DNA from: TWA4 sp964613155
GTDB taxonomy: Bacteria > Bacillota > Clostridia > Lachnospirales > Lachnospiraceae
Direction: 5' to 3'
Assembly (NCBI GenBank): GCA_964613155.1
Contig: CAZTHP010000029.1
Location: forward strand, 1 to 28,062
Length of the DNA: 28,062 nt
Shown piece after piece: positions 15,154-23,540 of this stretch. Within the stretch, counting starts at the first letter, position 1. Each line of letters starts with the position of its first letter. The notes beneath the pieces were generated by a model. The model did not search any database, was not told the origin of the DNA, and was given only the letters and a program-made list of their open reading frames with translations. The position numbers and the translations under genes are program-made.

Positions 15154-16632
15154 TTAGTTATCGTTCTTTACGCTCATACGTCTTCTGGTTACCAGTAAAA
15201 CAGCAGCACCCAGAACTAATACACTACCAATGATGTAGAAGATTTGAGTACCCATACCACCAGTAGAAGGAAGCTCGGTACCGGACTGGTTGTTAACCTT
15301 TTCTACATGAGTAGTATATGTAAGTGTATCACTGCCTTCTGCTTCTGTAGCACCTTTAATCTCTACTTTTTTATCTTCAGCTAACTTATTATAACCATCG
15401 GGTGCTTTTATTTCTCGTAAGTAGTAAGTATCTGCATCCAGACCATCGATTGAAATTTTACCATCTGCATCAGTCGTTAAAATAGCAGTAGTAGGCCAGG
15501 TAATGACACCATTATCTGTGATTGTAGATATTTCCACCCAACCAGTCAGTTTACCACCTTCTACAGTAGCAACTTTATCTTTATTCTTATTTAACAGAAC
15601 AAACTGTGCCCCTGCCAGAACATTGCTTTCATCGCCATTTGCATATTTCAAGATATCCATATCCCAGGTATATGTAGTCGTTGTGCTAGACGGTGTTGTT
15701 GTTGTATTACCTTCATCACCATATTCCAGTTTACTCTCATTCGGGTTACCCGGTAAACCTACCACTGCGTTTGCATTTAATGTAGCGGTATAAGAAATTA
15801 CAATTTGATCATTTGCTTTTAAGGTATCACAGAATGCCTGTGTGAAAACTACTTCAAAAGTACAGTCATCGGTCAAATCAGTTGTTTTAACTGTATAATT
15901 ACTTGCCTCCACAGCGGTACCATTTAATGTAATACCAGTTACAGAGCCAAAAGTCAGACCTGCTGACATCTTATCGTGGAATACATAATTTTCAGCACCT
16001 GCCTGTGCGGTAATGGTACTCTTAAAGTTTACAGTCTGCTTCAGATCAGCATCGTTTACAGAACCATAAGTACCAGGAGTAGAATCTTCTTCTACTTTCT
16101 TCTCGTTTGTAGGCGTTCCATTTTTTTCTTTAATGGTAACAGCCGGATTGGTTGTATCCAGAGAGCACAGTGTACCCAGTGTACTATCAACCAGGTAATA
16201 ACCTAATTTCAAACCTGTAAATTCAACCGTTACCTTTTTAGTTTCTTCATCCATAAGAGCTGTTTTAGACGCATCAGCTGCTATACTCTTTGCTTTCGCA
16301 TATGCCTGTGCCGCCTTTGCAAAAGCTGCTGCGTCTGCGCCTGTTACCCAGGTAACATAGCCCTGATCATCAATCGCTACATAAGTTGTCTGTGTTTTCA
16401 GCCATTCAGCCCATGCAGAGTTTGCTTTGTAGGAATATGCACCTGTCCCTGCATCATAGCTTTCCAGATACAGAATCTGATAGATGCTGTAGGTCTGTTC
16501 AGCCACCGCATTATCAATCGTGATTGAACCACCGGTTAAAGTTCCTTCCTGCGCAGCAAATGCAGTTGTAGTCATTGTCAAAATCATGACCATAGTCAGT
16601 AGAAAGCTGACGAATTTTTTTGTCTTTTTCAT
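15154..16632 (-). CDS. LPSTG-anchored backbone (major) pilin
   Basis: This 492-residue secreted protein would be polymerised into the pilus shaft. It begins with a signal peptide (K-K-T-K-K-F, hydrophobic core, cleavage near T-A-F-A-A), followed by an N-terminal pilin domain, a Gram-positive pilin backbone domain from about residue 190, and a SpaA-type Cna_B domain with the E-box Y-Y-L-R-E-I-K-A-P-D-G-Y. L-P-S-T-G starts at residue 454, before a membrane segment and R-R-R. A classical Y-P-K-N pilin motif is absent; T-I-K-E-K-N-G at the end of the first domain is the best substitute for the acceptor lysine. The frame is open 32 codons further upstream, but ATG 16632 is chosen because it begins the signal peptide. 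No Cys-based cross-links are evident; isopeptide bonds are expected. Confidence 0.93.
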   Translation of the reverse strand: MKKTKKFVSFLLTMVMILTMTTTAFAAQEGTLTGGSITIDNAVAEQTYSIYQILYLESYDAGTGAYSYKANSAWAEWLKTQTTYVAIDDQGYVTWVTGADAAAFAKAAQAYAKAKSIAADASKTALMDEETKKVTVEFTGLKLGYYLVDSTLGTLCSLDTTNPAVTIKEKNGTPTNEKKVEEDSTPGTYGSVNDADLKQTVNFKSTITAQAGAENYVFHDKMSAGLTFGSVTGITLNGTAVEASNYTVKTTDLTDDCTFEVVFTQAFCDTLKANDQIVISYTATLNANAVVGLPGNPNESKLEYGDEGNTTTTPSSTTTTYTWDMDILKYANGDESNVLAGAQFVLLNKNKDKVATVEGGKLTGWVEISTITDNGVITWPTTAILTTDADGKISIDGLDADTYYLREIKAPDGYNKLAEDKKVEIKGATEAEGSDTLTYTTHVEKVNNQSGTELPSTGGMGTQIFYIIGSVLVLGAAVLLVTRRRMSVKNDN

Positions 16633-16859
16633 TCTTGAGTCATTCCTTTCTTCTTTTTTAGTTTGCTTTGTTAGCTTTTTTAAGTCTTCCGTCCCTACCT
16701 TCAAACACCCCAAATCACATTGGGCCAACTGCGCATTACAGTGGGAGGGGATGCCCGATTTCGATGTTTTTTGCTGCTTTTTGGTTCTTTTCGAATCCGG
16801 GTTTCCTCTATGTCCTGTATGCAGGTTCTTTTGACTTTTATTGAGAAAATGGAATCGCG

Positions 16860-19800
16860 TTACGATTCTATTTTTCTACGCGTTTTATGAAGATACCATA
16901 AGAGTACTGCGGCACTAAGGAGCAGTGTCATCCCTCCCAGGGTATATCCCATTGTACCAGAACCGCCAGTCTGCGGCAGTTCATAATATTGCAGACGGTT
17001 TGTAAAGGGAAGGGACTCATCCGTTGACAATGTCCACTCCTCTCCGTCTTTCCAAACCCCTGTAAGCGCAGCGGTTAGATCTGCACTTTCATCCGTGCCG
17101 TCCGTTTTCTTCTGTACGGTCACTTCCACGACGTACGATGATGCATCGTAGACTGTTCCCGCTTCGTTTCCTTTTGCCTCTGTTATCTTATAATAAAATG
17201 TTTTTGGAAGCTCTTTCCAGTCAGACTTTGCATAATTAATGGTAAATTGATTCGTCTGTACTTGAGAAGATGCCGATGAATCGGTTGAATCCCCCGAAAA
17301 GGCAAAGGTCAGAGTCTGCGTATAAGCAGGGTTTGTCGGAGTGGTTCCCGAAGAATCACTTACCTGTTCTAAGTTAATCGTATATTCATGTTTCAGACTG
17401 TCCGATTGTCCTGACCACACCAGGGTTTTCTGAACAGGAATCGTTACCGATGCACCTTTTTCCTGATTGTCCACCAAAACACGCACCACATTGCCGGTAT
17501 TCTCATTGCGGATTGTACCGGTAACTCCCTCATCGGAAGCAACCGCATCTTGCTGATCGATCTGATACGTCACCTTATAATCCGATAAATCACCGATTTC
17601 TTTCACTGTAAAAACCGTACCCAACAAAATATTGGAAATTTCCGCTTTTTCTCCGGGTTTCAGCTGGATTCTGCCTTCCTCCAGAGAAGTTCTCGTTTCC
17701 TCCCCTACTTTGTACGTTGTTCCAGTCGGAAGCAGCTCTCCATCCAGTGTCACTTCAAATTGAAATGTTTTCGCACTGGAGGCTGTCGAACCGGCTGTCG
17801 AACTATTCGCATCCGAACCGCCATACGGTGTTACCTTCTTTTCAATCGCCAGGCCACCTGTCTTTCCCCGTGTAACCGTATTATTGAAGAAAAAGCTGGT
17901 ATTTCCATCTGAGATATCTTTTACTGGACTATTCACCCCTGTAAACTTATCCGTACCAATCGTTACATCATAATTTTCCGTCTGAGACGTACCATCTACC
18001 TCAATTTTTCCATATTGGGAAAAGGCATCCGGATTCAACAATTCGCGAACATAATATTTTCCTTCGCTTTCTTTAATATCTCGGAACACCGCCGTTTGAT
18101 TGGCTTTCAAAGTAAAGACACCGTTTTCATCAGTTGTCCCCTTGAGACCCAAATCATTTCCTTTTCCGTCGAAGATATCAAATGTTGTACCTGCTGGTAT
18201 AAATAAACTGCCATCTTCTTTTAAAACCTGAAAACGGAAATCCGGATTTCCCAGCAATGCCTCATCACCTTCATCCACACTTAACTTTTTCGTAACGGAA
18301 ATAACGTTTTTCTTTAATAACGGGAAGTTGAAGTTCATCCGGCATACACCAGAACCCGCGCCACGTTCCATATAATAGAAATTAAACGTGTGCGTCGTAT
18401 AATCCTTAAAAGTTCCTTTCTCATTTAAGATGCTTGTATCCACTAAATCTGAAAACTTCACGGTTTTTGTAGCTGTTGTACTCACATCTCCTTTTGAGAC
18501 ATCCAGATCATAGTAACTAACCGTACCCTTTACAAAGTCGATCTGACCGCCAACATGACGATGAATACCTGATAAATCCAGGAATAAAACGCCATCTATG
18601 TAGACCCATACATCATCATCACCGGTAAAATAGAAAATCATCTTCTGTTTTCCATCTTTTCCTGTCAAACCATTGTGCGGCTGCATAAACTTCATCTTCA
18701 TTTCCATACCAAAGAAGAAATCCGTCGGTTCATCAAAATCAATGGAATAGATGTTTTGTAGATCTGCATCTGAGGCAGTAAAACGCTTCGGAATCTTTGC
18801 TGACTCAAAGTATTCGTTAATACAATCTGCACTTGTCCAATCTGTTGTCTTCGTTTTCTCATACATTTTCTCATTCATTTTGGTAATAAACGTTTCCAAA
18901 CTGGAAGACAGCGTATTATAGGCATTTCCCATACCTGCATTGTATTTATCCTTTGCACTAGCGGCTATACTTTTTAAATAAGAAGCATTAATCGTACTCG
19001 CCTGTGCACTCTGATGAACGATATCATTAAACGGCAAAAAGTTCCCGAATGGATACCAGAACACATTAGATGTAATCAATTGATTGTATAGCGTAAATGT
19101 ATCTTTCCCTTTATTAAATTGTGCATGATTTTCCCGACTGTTAAACGTATACGCCCCTGTCGTTTCATTATATTTAAATAAGCCGTTGATACTATTCGTA
19201 TTTTGCTTTACTGCATAATCACCATCGCTAAATAGATAACCAAGGCTCGTGCCATCTGCTAAAGCAGGCTGTCCATCCGTCCCCAATTGCTTTAACATTG
19301 CACCACTAATTGGACTATTGGCCGTATTGATAACCTGATTAATATCACCGCCTGGATTCGTCGTAACACCTGATTTTCCAGCTGCTAAATCTGCTGTAAT
19401 ATTGTTTCCGAAATTACTGCTCGCTGTACTAGATACTGTTTTTTGTCCTTCGTCCTGCTGGAATCCAGGATACTTATTATTTCCACTATATAGCTCATTA
19501 ATATTATCGCCGTAATCATATAAATTCACTTCAATAATATCCGAAGTATCTGCACCTTTAACAGTCTTCAGACCCGTATTCGTTTTTTCCTCTTTTACAG
19601 GAGAACCAAAACTGATTTGTCCCAATCCCTCTTTACGATAGACACCTTGAGGAATTTGATAGTTAAATGAAACATTAACTGTATCGCCCTCTTTTATCGC
19701 TACCGATTTATCATTTCCATATAAAAGCAATACAAAGCCATCAGCTGTTTCTGCTTTGCAGCTACGTTTCGATTCTGCTTTGGTTATATATTTGGAAACA

Positions 19801-21125
19801 TATAATTTTCCAGCTTCATTTTTTTCTACAATCACAGCATACCAATATGTAAACGACATTCCATTTAATATGTTTCCTTTTTCGTCAACTTCGCCAACGG
19901 AACCTCCGTATACAAGAATAGACGTATCTTTAGCTGTATATTTATTAATCTGGCAAATAGAAAGATTACCTGTTATTGCCATGGTTTCCACAGAATACAG
20001 CCATTCTAATTCCAGCAGTTTCTCCCGATTTGTAACCTGCTTCTGCAGTTTTTCGCCCAAATCTTCATAATATACATAGGCAGTTCGTGCCTGCTGATAG
20101 ATGTCCTCGTAATAATTTTCATACGCTTCAGTGTCCTCGCCGGCTTCTAATTCTTCCAGCTTCGCTCCGATTTCTTCCGCGGTCGGCAGTTTTTCAATGA
20201 GGGCGATACAATGTTCTACACGATCTCCTATATCGACGGTTTCCTTTTTCATGCAGGCATCGCTGTGCGTATGTTCTACCTGATCGCAGATCAAGGTTTT
20301 GTTGTCTCCGGGTTCTTCTACTGATTTCAGACAGGCATCGGTATGCTGATGTTTGATTACCTGTAATTTTCCGCAAATCTGTTTTTTCCCCGTTTCGTCA
20401 TAACAACCCGGATTGCTTTTGGACTGGTACGGCTGGTGCTCGTGTAAGATAATTTCTTCTTTTTCGCAGATTAATTTCGGTTCTGCCTTGGTTTGAGCAG
20501 CAGTGTCTGTTTGATCTTCGTTACAGGTTAAAATTTCCTTCCATTCATAACACGCATCGGTATGCTGGTGGTCGCTTTCTTCTCCACAAAGCAGCGTACC
20601 GTCTTTTGACCAGCAGGAATCCGTATGTTCGTGCTCTGTGCAGGTCAGATTGCCGCGCTTTTTCGTATAACAGTCTTTGGTGTGCTCATGGGCTTTTACG
20701 GTTTCTACTGCTTCATAACAGGAATCTTCATGCGTATGAAGCGTTTTTTCCGGAAGGTCACACCACAGATTTCCATCTTCATCATAACAATGACTGTCAT
20801 GTTCGTGCACCACATAATCTGCATAACCGCAGATCAGGTTCTTTTCGTCATCCCAGCATTCCTTGGTATGCTGATGGATGTTTAACGTTTCCAATGTACA
20901 GACGGGTACTTGCTTTGTGACAGTTTCCTGCTGATAGCAAGCGTCAGAATGTACATGTTCTGGTATTTGACATTCTTTTTCCAGGGTAATTGCCGGTAAA
21001 ATCAATGCATACGTAGTGCAGAATACTACGACTGCTGCTAACGCTGTGACAACCTGTCTCCAACGCTTTCTTCGCTGATGTGCTTTCGTATATTTTTCTG
21101 CATTCTGTAAATTCGCATCTTTCAA
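16860..21125 (-). CDS. Large LPQTG pilus-tip adhesin with HxH-Cys array and fibro-slime domain
   Basis: About 1,421 residues. A basic N-terminus and membrane signal segment (V-V-T-A-L-A-A-V-V-V-F, residues 25-46) are followed by an array of ten H-x-H motifs, nine of them H-x-H-x3-C, mostly with a second Cys 9-15 residues on (residues 57-306). Then come a helical stretch, a large beta-rich region, a fibro-slime/PA14-like domain near 802-938 (F-T-G-D-D-D-V-W-V-Y-I-D-G, M-E-R-G-A-G-S-G), a Cna_B-like domain, a DUF5979-like domain and a pilin isopeptide-linkage domain. L-P-Q-T-G begins at 1383, then membrane helix and K-T-R-R-K. The frame opens at TTG 21167 without a ribosome site; TTG 21125 follows GAGGTGAGG (21129-21137) and is preferred. 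It precedes the backbone pilin gene and probably forms the fibre tip. Confidence 0.92.
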   Translation of the reverse strand: MKDANLQNAEKYTKAHQRRKRWRQVVTALAAVVVFCTTYALILPAITLEKECQIPEHVHSDACYQQETVTKQVPVCTLETLNIHQHTKECWDDEKNLICGYADYVVHEHDSHCYDEDGNLWCDLPEKTLHTHEDSCYEAVETVKAHEHTKDCYTKKRGNLTCTEHEHTDSCWSKDGTLLCGEESDHQHTDACYEWKEILTCNEDQTDTAAQTKAEPKLICEKEEIILHEHQPYQSKSNPGCYDETGKKQICGKLQVIKHQHTDACLKSVEEPGDNKTLICDQVEHTHSDACMKKETVDIGDRVEHCIALIEKLPTAEEIGAKLEELEAGEDTEAYENYYEDIYQQARTAYVYYEDLGEKLQKQVTNREKLLELEWLYSVETMAITGNLSICQINKYTAKDTSILVYGGSVGEVDEKGNILNGMSFTYWYAVIVEKNEAGKLYVSKYITKAESKRSCKAETADGFVLLLYGNDKSVAIKEGDTVNVSFNYQIPQGVYRKEGLGQISFGSPVKEEKTNTGLKTVKGADTSDIIEVNLYDYGDNINELYSGNNKYPGFQQDEGQKTVSSTASSNFGNNITADLAAGKSGVTTNPGGDINQVINTANSPISGAMLKQLGTDGQPALADGTSLGYLFSDGDYAVKQNTNSINGLFKYNETTGAYTFNSRENHAQFNKGKDTFTLYNQLITSNVFWYPFGNFLPFNDIVHQSAQASTINASYLKSIAASAKDKYNAGMGNAYNTLSSSLETFITKMNEKMYEKTKTTDWTSADCINEYFESAKIPKRFTASDADLQNIYSIDFDEPTDFFFGMEMKMKFMQPHNGLTGKDGKQKMIFYFTGDDDVWVYIDGVLFLDLSGIHRHVGGQIDFVKGTVSYYDLDVSKGDVSTTATKTVKFSDLVDTSILNEKGTFKDYTTHTFNFYYMERGAGSGVCRMNFNFPLLKKNVISVTKKLSVDEGDEALLGNPDFRFQVLKEDGSLFIPAGTTFDIFDGKGNDLGLKGTTDENGVFTLKANQTAVFRDIKESEGKYYVRELLNPDAFSQYGKIEVDGTSQTENYDVTIGTDKFTGVNSPVKDISDGNTSFFFNNTVTRGKTGGLAIEKKVTPYGGSDANSSTAGSTASSAKTFQFEVTLDGELLPTGTTYKVGEETRTSLEEGRIQLKPGEKAEISNILLGTVFTVKEIGDLSDYKVTYQIDQQDAVASDEGVTGTIRNENTGNVVRVLVDNQEKGASVTIPVQKTLVWSGQSDSLKHEYTINLEQVSDSSGTTPTNPAYTQTLTFAFSGDSTDSSASSQVQTNQFTINYAKSDWKELPKTFYYKITEAKGNEAGTVYDASSYVVEVTVQKKTDGTDESADLTAALTGVWKDGEEWTLSTDESLPFTNRLQYYELPQTGGSGTMGYTLGGMTLLLSAAVLLWYLHKTRRKIES
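20208..20957 (-). repeat. Coding array of ten HxH motifs, nine with Cys (HxHxxxC)
   Basis: Within the tip adhesin the motif H-x-H-[TSED]-x-x-C recurs with hydrophobic or aromatic residues after the Cys, for example H-V-H-S-D-A-C-Y, H-Q-H-T-K-E-C-W and H-T-H-S-D-A-C-M. Ten H-x-H pairs are spaced 16-42 residues apart; nine have Cys at +6 from the first His, and in the eighth (H-E-H-Q-P-Y-Q) the Cys is displaced. Most have a further Cys 9-15 residues later. The units are divergent in DNA and variable in length, so this is an old protein repeat. Confidence 0.85.
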
Positions 21126-21189
21126 CCACCTCACCTCTTTCTCTTTTTGGTTGATTTCTATATCCAATTATCGAATGTTCTATTTTGTT

Positions 21190-21223
21190 ATCAAGTATTC
21201 GATTCGATTATCGAATACTTGAT
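21190..21223. promoter_or_regulatory. Perfect 14-bp inverted repeat upstream of the adhesin gene
   Basis: ATCAAGTATTCGAT (21190-21203) and ATCGAATACTTGAT (21210-21223) flank a 6-base loop. The spacer 21168-21287 also holds direct repeats built on GATTCCARTAT and TATTCGATTC (near 21221, 21245, 21265 and 21278). There is no T-run after the stem on the minus strand, so it is a leader or intercistronic mRNA structure rather than a clear terminator. Confidence 0.55.
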
Positions 21224-21287
21224 TCCAGTATCGATTCAATATTCGATTCTGTTAGCAAATACTTGATTCCAATATTCGATTCCGTTA

Positions 21288-21872
21288 TCACTGAAGTGTG
21301 CCGAATTGCTCAAAGGGCCAGACACGGAATACGATTTTTCCAACAATCTGTTCTTCGGCAATACAGCCGATTTCCGTAGTTCGGGAATCCACTGATGTAG
21401 AGCGATGGTCGCCCATACAAAAGTAGCGGTTATCCGGCACTTGATACGGCAGTTCAATGTTACAGTCACCAAGTGCTTTTTCTTTCAAATACGGTTCATC
21501 CAGCAGACTGCCGTCCACATAAACATTGCCGTCTTCGTCGATATCGACCCATTGCCCCGGTCCTGCAATATAACGTTTGATCAAAATTTTATTTCCTAAA
21601 TAAAAGGCTATTAAATCGCCTTGTTTAAAGTTGGAACCTTTTAACGAGATTACAATATCGCCTTCCATTAATGTCGGAGTCATGGACGAACCATAAATCC
21701 GCAGTACCGGCATCCAGATCGTTGCAACTAAAACCGCTGCGGCTGCTACTACGACTAAGGTGTAGATCGTACTGCGCAAAATGGCATAATAGCGCGAATA
21801 GTATTTGATCCGTTCCAGTTCAGCCCGAACTTGCTCGATTTCAGGCATATCCATATCTTTCTTCTGTCCCAT
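21288..21872 (-). CDS. lepB: Signal peptidase I (pilus-locus type)
   Basis: This 194-residue membrane serine protease removes signal peptides at the outer face of the membrane. It has a cytoplasmic, charged N-terminus, one membrane helix (about 35-57), the catalytic Ser63 in G-S-S-M-T-P-T-L, the general-base Lys99 in I-L-I-K-R-Y-I-A-G-P-G, and the conserved G-D-H-R-S-T-S-V-D-S-R box near 153-163. Both catalytic residues are present, unlike the degenerate SipA-type chaperones of some streptococcal pilus islands. It lies directly upstream of the tip adhesin, so processing or assembly of pilus proteins is a reasonable role. ATG 21872 has only a distant GGGATGA upstream; an internal ATG at residue 7 or 9 is possible. 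Confidence 0.93.
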   Translation of the reverse strand: MGQKKDMDMPEIEQVRAELERIKYYSRYYAILRSTIYTLVVVAAAAVLVATIWMPVLRIYGSSMTPTLMEGDIVISLKGSNFKQGDLIAFYLGNKILIKRYIAGPGQWVDIDEDGNVYVDGSLLDEPYLKEKALGDCNIELPYQVPDNRYFCMGDHRSTSVDSRTTEIGCIAEEQIVGKIVFRVWPFEQFGTLQ

Positions 21873-21896
21873 AGATGTAACTGTTCATCCCTTTTT

Positions 21897-22076
21897 CTAT
21901 AATTCTGGTTCACTATATAATTCCAAGTTATGTGATAATTCTGACTCTTTATATGATTTCAGGTCATTTGATAATTCTGGCTCACTGCATAATCCCAAGT
22001 TATTGTATGATTGCAGCCTATTTTATAATTCTGGTTTTTATAATTCTGAATTATTTTATGATTCTGGTTTATTTTC
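21897..22076. repeat. 18-bp tandem repeat between the coiled-coil and signal peptidase genes
   Basis: The core TRATTCYGG or a close variant starts at 21900, 21918, 21936, 21954, 21972, 21990, 22008, 22026, 22041 and 22059: nine steps, eight of exactly 18 bases and one of 15. On the minus strand the units read as hexapeptides of the type S-Q-N-Y-x-I, interrupted by stops. The unit at 22059 overlaps the last codons and stop of the coiled-coil gene, so the array grows out of that gene's 3' end. Confidence 0.8.
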
Positions 22077-22976
22077 CACAATTACCGATAACAATTTTTC
22101 CAGCGCCGCGTGTTCCGTTACAAATGTCTGCAGTCTGCCGGACACTTCATCCCAATAGGCCTGGGATTCTTCCTTTGCCTTCTGTGTCTGCTCAGCACAC
22201 TGGGCTTCCGTCTGTTCTTTCAACTGCGCACACTGCGTTTCGGTTTGCTCTTTCAGCTGTGCACACTGTGTTTCGGTTTGCTCTTTCAACTGCGCACACT
22301 GTGTTTCGGTTTGCTCTTTCAGCTGCGCACACTGTGTTTCGGTCTGCTCTTTCAGCTGCGCACACTGTGTCTCCGTCTGCTTTTTCTGCTCGGCACACTG
22401 TGTTTCGGTTTGCTCTTTCAGCTGTGCACACTGTGTTTCAGTTTGTTCTTTCCGTGCAGTACTCTGTGCTTTTAATTTGGCACATTGCGCTTCCGTCTGT
22501 GTTTTTAATTTCTCACACTGCGCTTCGGTCTGTTCTTTCTGTTTCATGCACTGTGTCCGGATTTGCTCCTGCAGCTCAGCGCATTGCATATCAGTCTGCT
22601 CTTTCAGCTTTGCACACTGTGTTTCTGTCTGTTCTTTCTGCTCGGCAATCTGTGTTCTGGCTTCTTCTAACATCCGATCCGCTTTGCTCCGACTTTCCGT
22701 TATCGTGCGTGTACAGACATCTTCCTGCCGCTGTTTCATTTCCTGAATGCTTTCTATGTATTGCTGGCAAGCGGCCTGTGCCGCTTCGAAAACTCCATTT
22801 AACTGCAAAGAGGCTTCTGCGATCGAACCTGCCTGCTCCAGCTTGATCGTTCTACTCTGAACTGTCGCCTCTGCCGTACTCAGCTTCTCTTTCAGCTCTT
22901 GAATCTCCTCACTTTGTTTCAAAAGCATCTCCAGAAGGTCTCTGCGACTCAATTTTCTCAATTCCTGATCCGTCAT
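22056..22976 (-). CDS. Cytoplasmic coiled-coil protein with an 11-residue cysteine ladder
   Basis: I do not recognise a characterised family. The 306-residue protein has no signal peptide or membrane helix. Residues 1-60 (M-T-D-Q-E-L-R-K-L-S-R-R-D-L-L-E-M-L) resemble the N-terminus of uncharacterised Lachnospiraceae proteins and form a helical coiled coil. Residues 117-265 consist of hendecads E-Q-T-E-T-Q-C-A-Q-L-K. Cysteines occur at 121, 132, 143, 154, 165, 183, 194, 205, 216, 227, 238, 249 and 260: steps of 11, with one of 18. The C-terminus returns to ordinary helix. The frame is open to 23051, but ATG 22976 has GGGAG 6 bases upstream. It is the first gene in the direction of the pilus locus; the link is by position only. 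Confidence 0.8.
   Translation of the reverse strand: MTDQELRKLSRRDLLEMLLKQSEEIQELKEKLSTAEATVQSRTIKLEQAGSIAEASLQLNGVFEAAQAACQQYIESIQEMKQRQEDVCTRTITESRSKADRMLEEARTQIAEQKEQTETQCAKLKEQTDMQCAELQEQIRTQCMKQKEQTEAQCEKLKTQTEAQCAKLKAQSTARKEQTETQCAQLKEQTETQCAEQKKQTETQCAQLKEQTETQCAQLKEQTETQCAQLKEQTETQCAQLKEQTETQCAQLKEQTEAQCAEQTQKAKEESQAYWDEVSGRLQTFVTEHAALEKLLSVIVENKPES
22182..22628 (-). repeat. 33-bp coding repeats (hendecads)
   Basis: The DNA of the cysteine ladder repeats every 33 bases, with units from about 22195 to 22440 nearly identical (core CTGCGCACACTGTGTTTCGG on the plus strand) and those above 22450 more diverged. One 21-base unit breaks the series near 22450. Near-identity suggests recent expansion, so copy number may vary between strains. 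Confidence 0.85.
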
Positions 22977-23017
22977 CCCATACTCCCTTTTCCGCTGCGG
23001 TGCGTCCCGCGTTATCC

Positions 23018-23045
23018 ATCCCACCCCTAAAGGAGTGGGCTTTTC
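23018..23045 (-). mobile_element. Possible orphan end of an IS200/IS605-type element
   Basis: On the minus strand GAAAAGCCCACTCC, the loop TTTAG and GGGGTGGGATGG form an 8-bp G/C-rich stem. This resembles the hairpin at the right end of IS200/IS605 elements, which also forms the scaffold of TnpB guide RNAs. No tnpA or tnpB frame is nearby, so at most a solitary end or decayed guide RNA remains. A simple leader hairpin of the coiled-coil gene is the alternative. Confidence 0.25.
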
Positions 23046-23422
23046 GCACATTCATTGTAAACAATAAAAAACAGGCCTATTCTTAGATAGTCACCAGATA
23101 AAAGCTTTTTGGGCATATAATCTTGTACATTATCTTTTGAATGCGCCTGAATCTTCAACAGCATATAATTCTATGATGCAGTAAAACTATCTACGGTGAA
23201 ACTCATTCTTCTTTTTGATAAATAATATCACTACATTTGTAAAAATGCAAGACTTCTCCGTTAAAAATTTCAAAAAAATATAATCATCTGACAACGTCAC
23301 TTTTTCCGCCAAATTTCAACAAATCATGTTTCCTTAAAATCCGCTTCGTCACTTGTTCTGCATTCATATCCTTTCCCATACACCTAGTCATTTAAACCAC
23401 ATCTATTCTTCTTCTCATACAC

Positions 23423-23506
23423 TTGCTCAACTTCCTTAGAATTGCTCAACTTTCCTTAGAAAAACCCTTGCTCAACTTCCTTAGAATTGCTCAACTTTCC
23501 TTAGAA
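23423..23506. repeat. Four tandem 19-20-bp repeats upstream of the MATE promoter
   Basis: TTGCTCAACTTCCTTAGAA alternates with TTGCTCAACTTTCCTTAGAA; the 39-base pair of units occurs at 23423-23461 and 23468-23506 without a mismatch. The last unit ends 5 bases before the -35 box. Confidence 0.85.
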
Positions 23507-23511
23507 TACAA

Positions 23512-23540
23512 TTGACTTTTCGAATACTCCATGTTATTCT
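23512..23540 (+). promoter_or_regulatory. Promoter of the second MATE gene
   Basis: TTGACT (23512-23517), 17 bases, TATTCT (23535-23540) with an extended TG. The weak -10 and the repeats directly upstream would suit a regulated promoter. Confidence 0.5.

Noticed and set aside
16633..16859. c-di-GMP riboswitch upstream of the backbone pilin
   Set aside because: The spacer has small hairpins (CCTG/CAGG, CCCAA/TTGGG) but lacks the conserved GEMM core bases, so I could not support it.
21932..22846. Long plus-strand open frame of 304 codons
   Set aside because: It is the shadow of the 33-bp and 18-bp repeats; it has no ribosome site, and the minus-strand reading gives a regular coiled coil.
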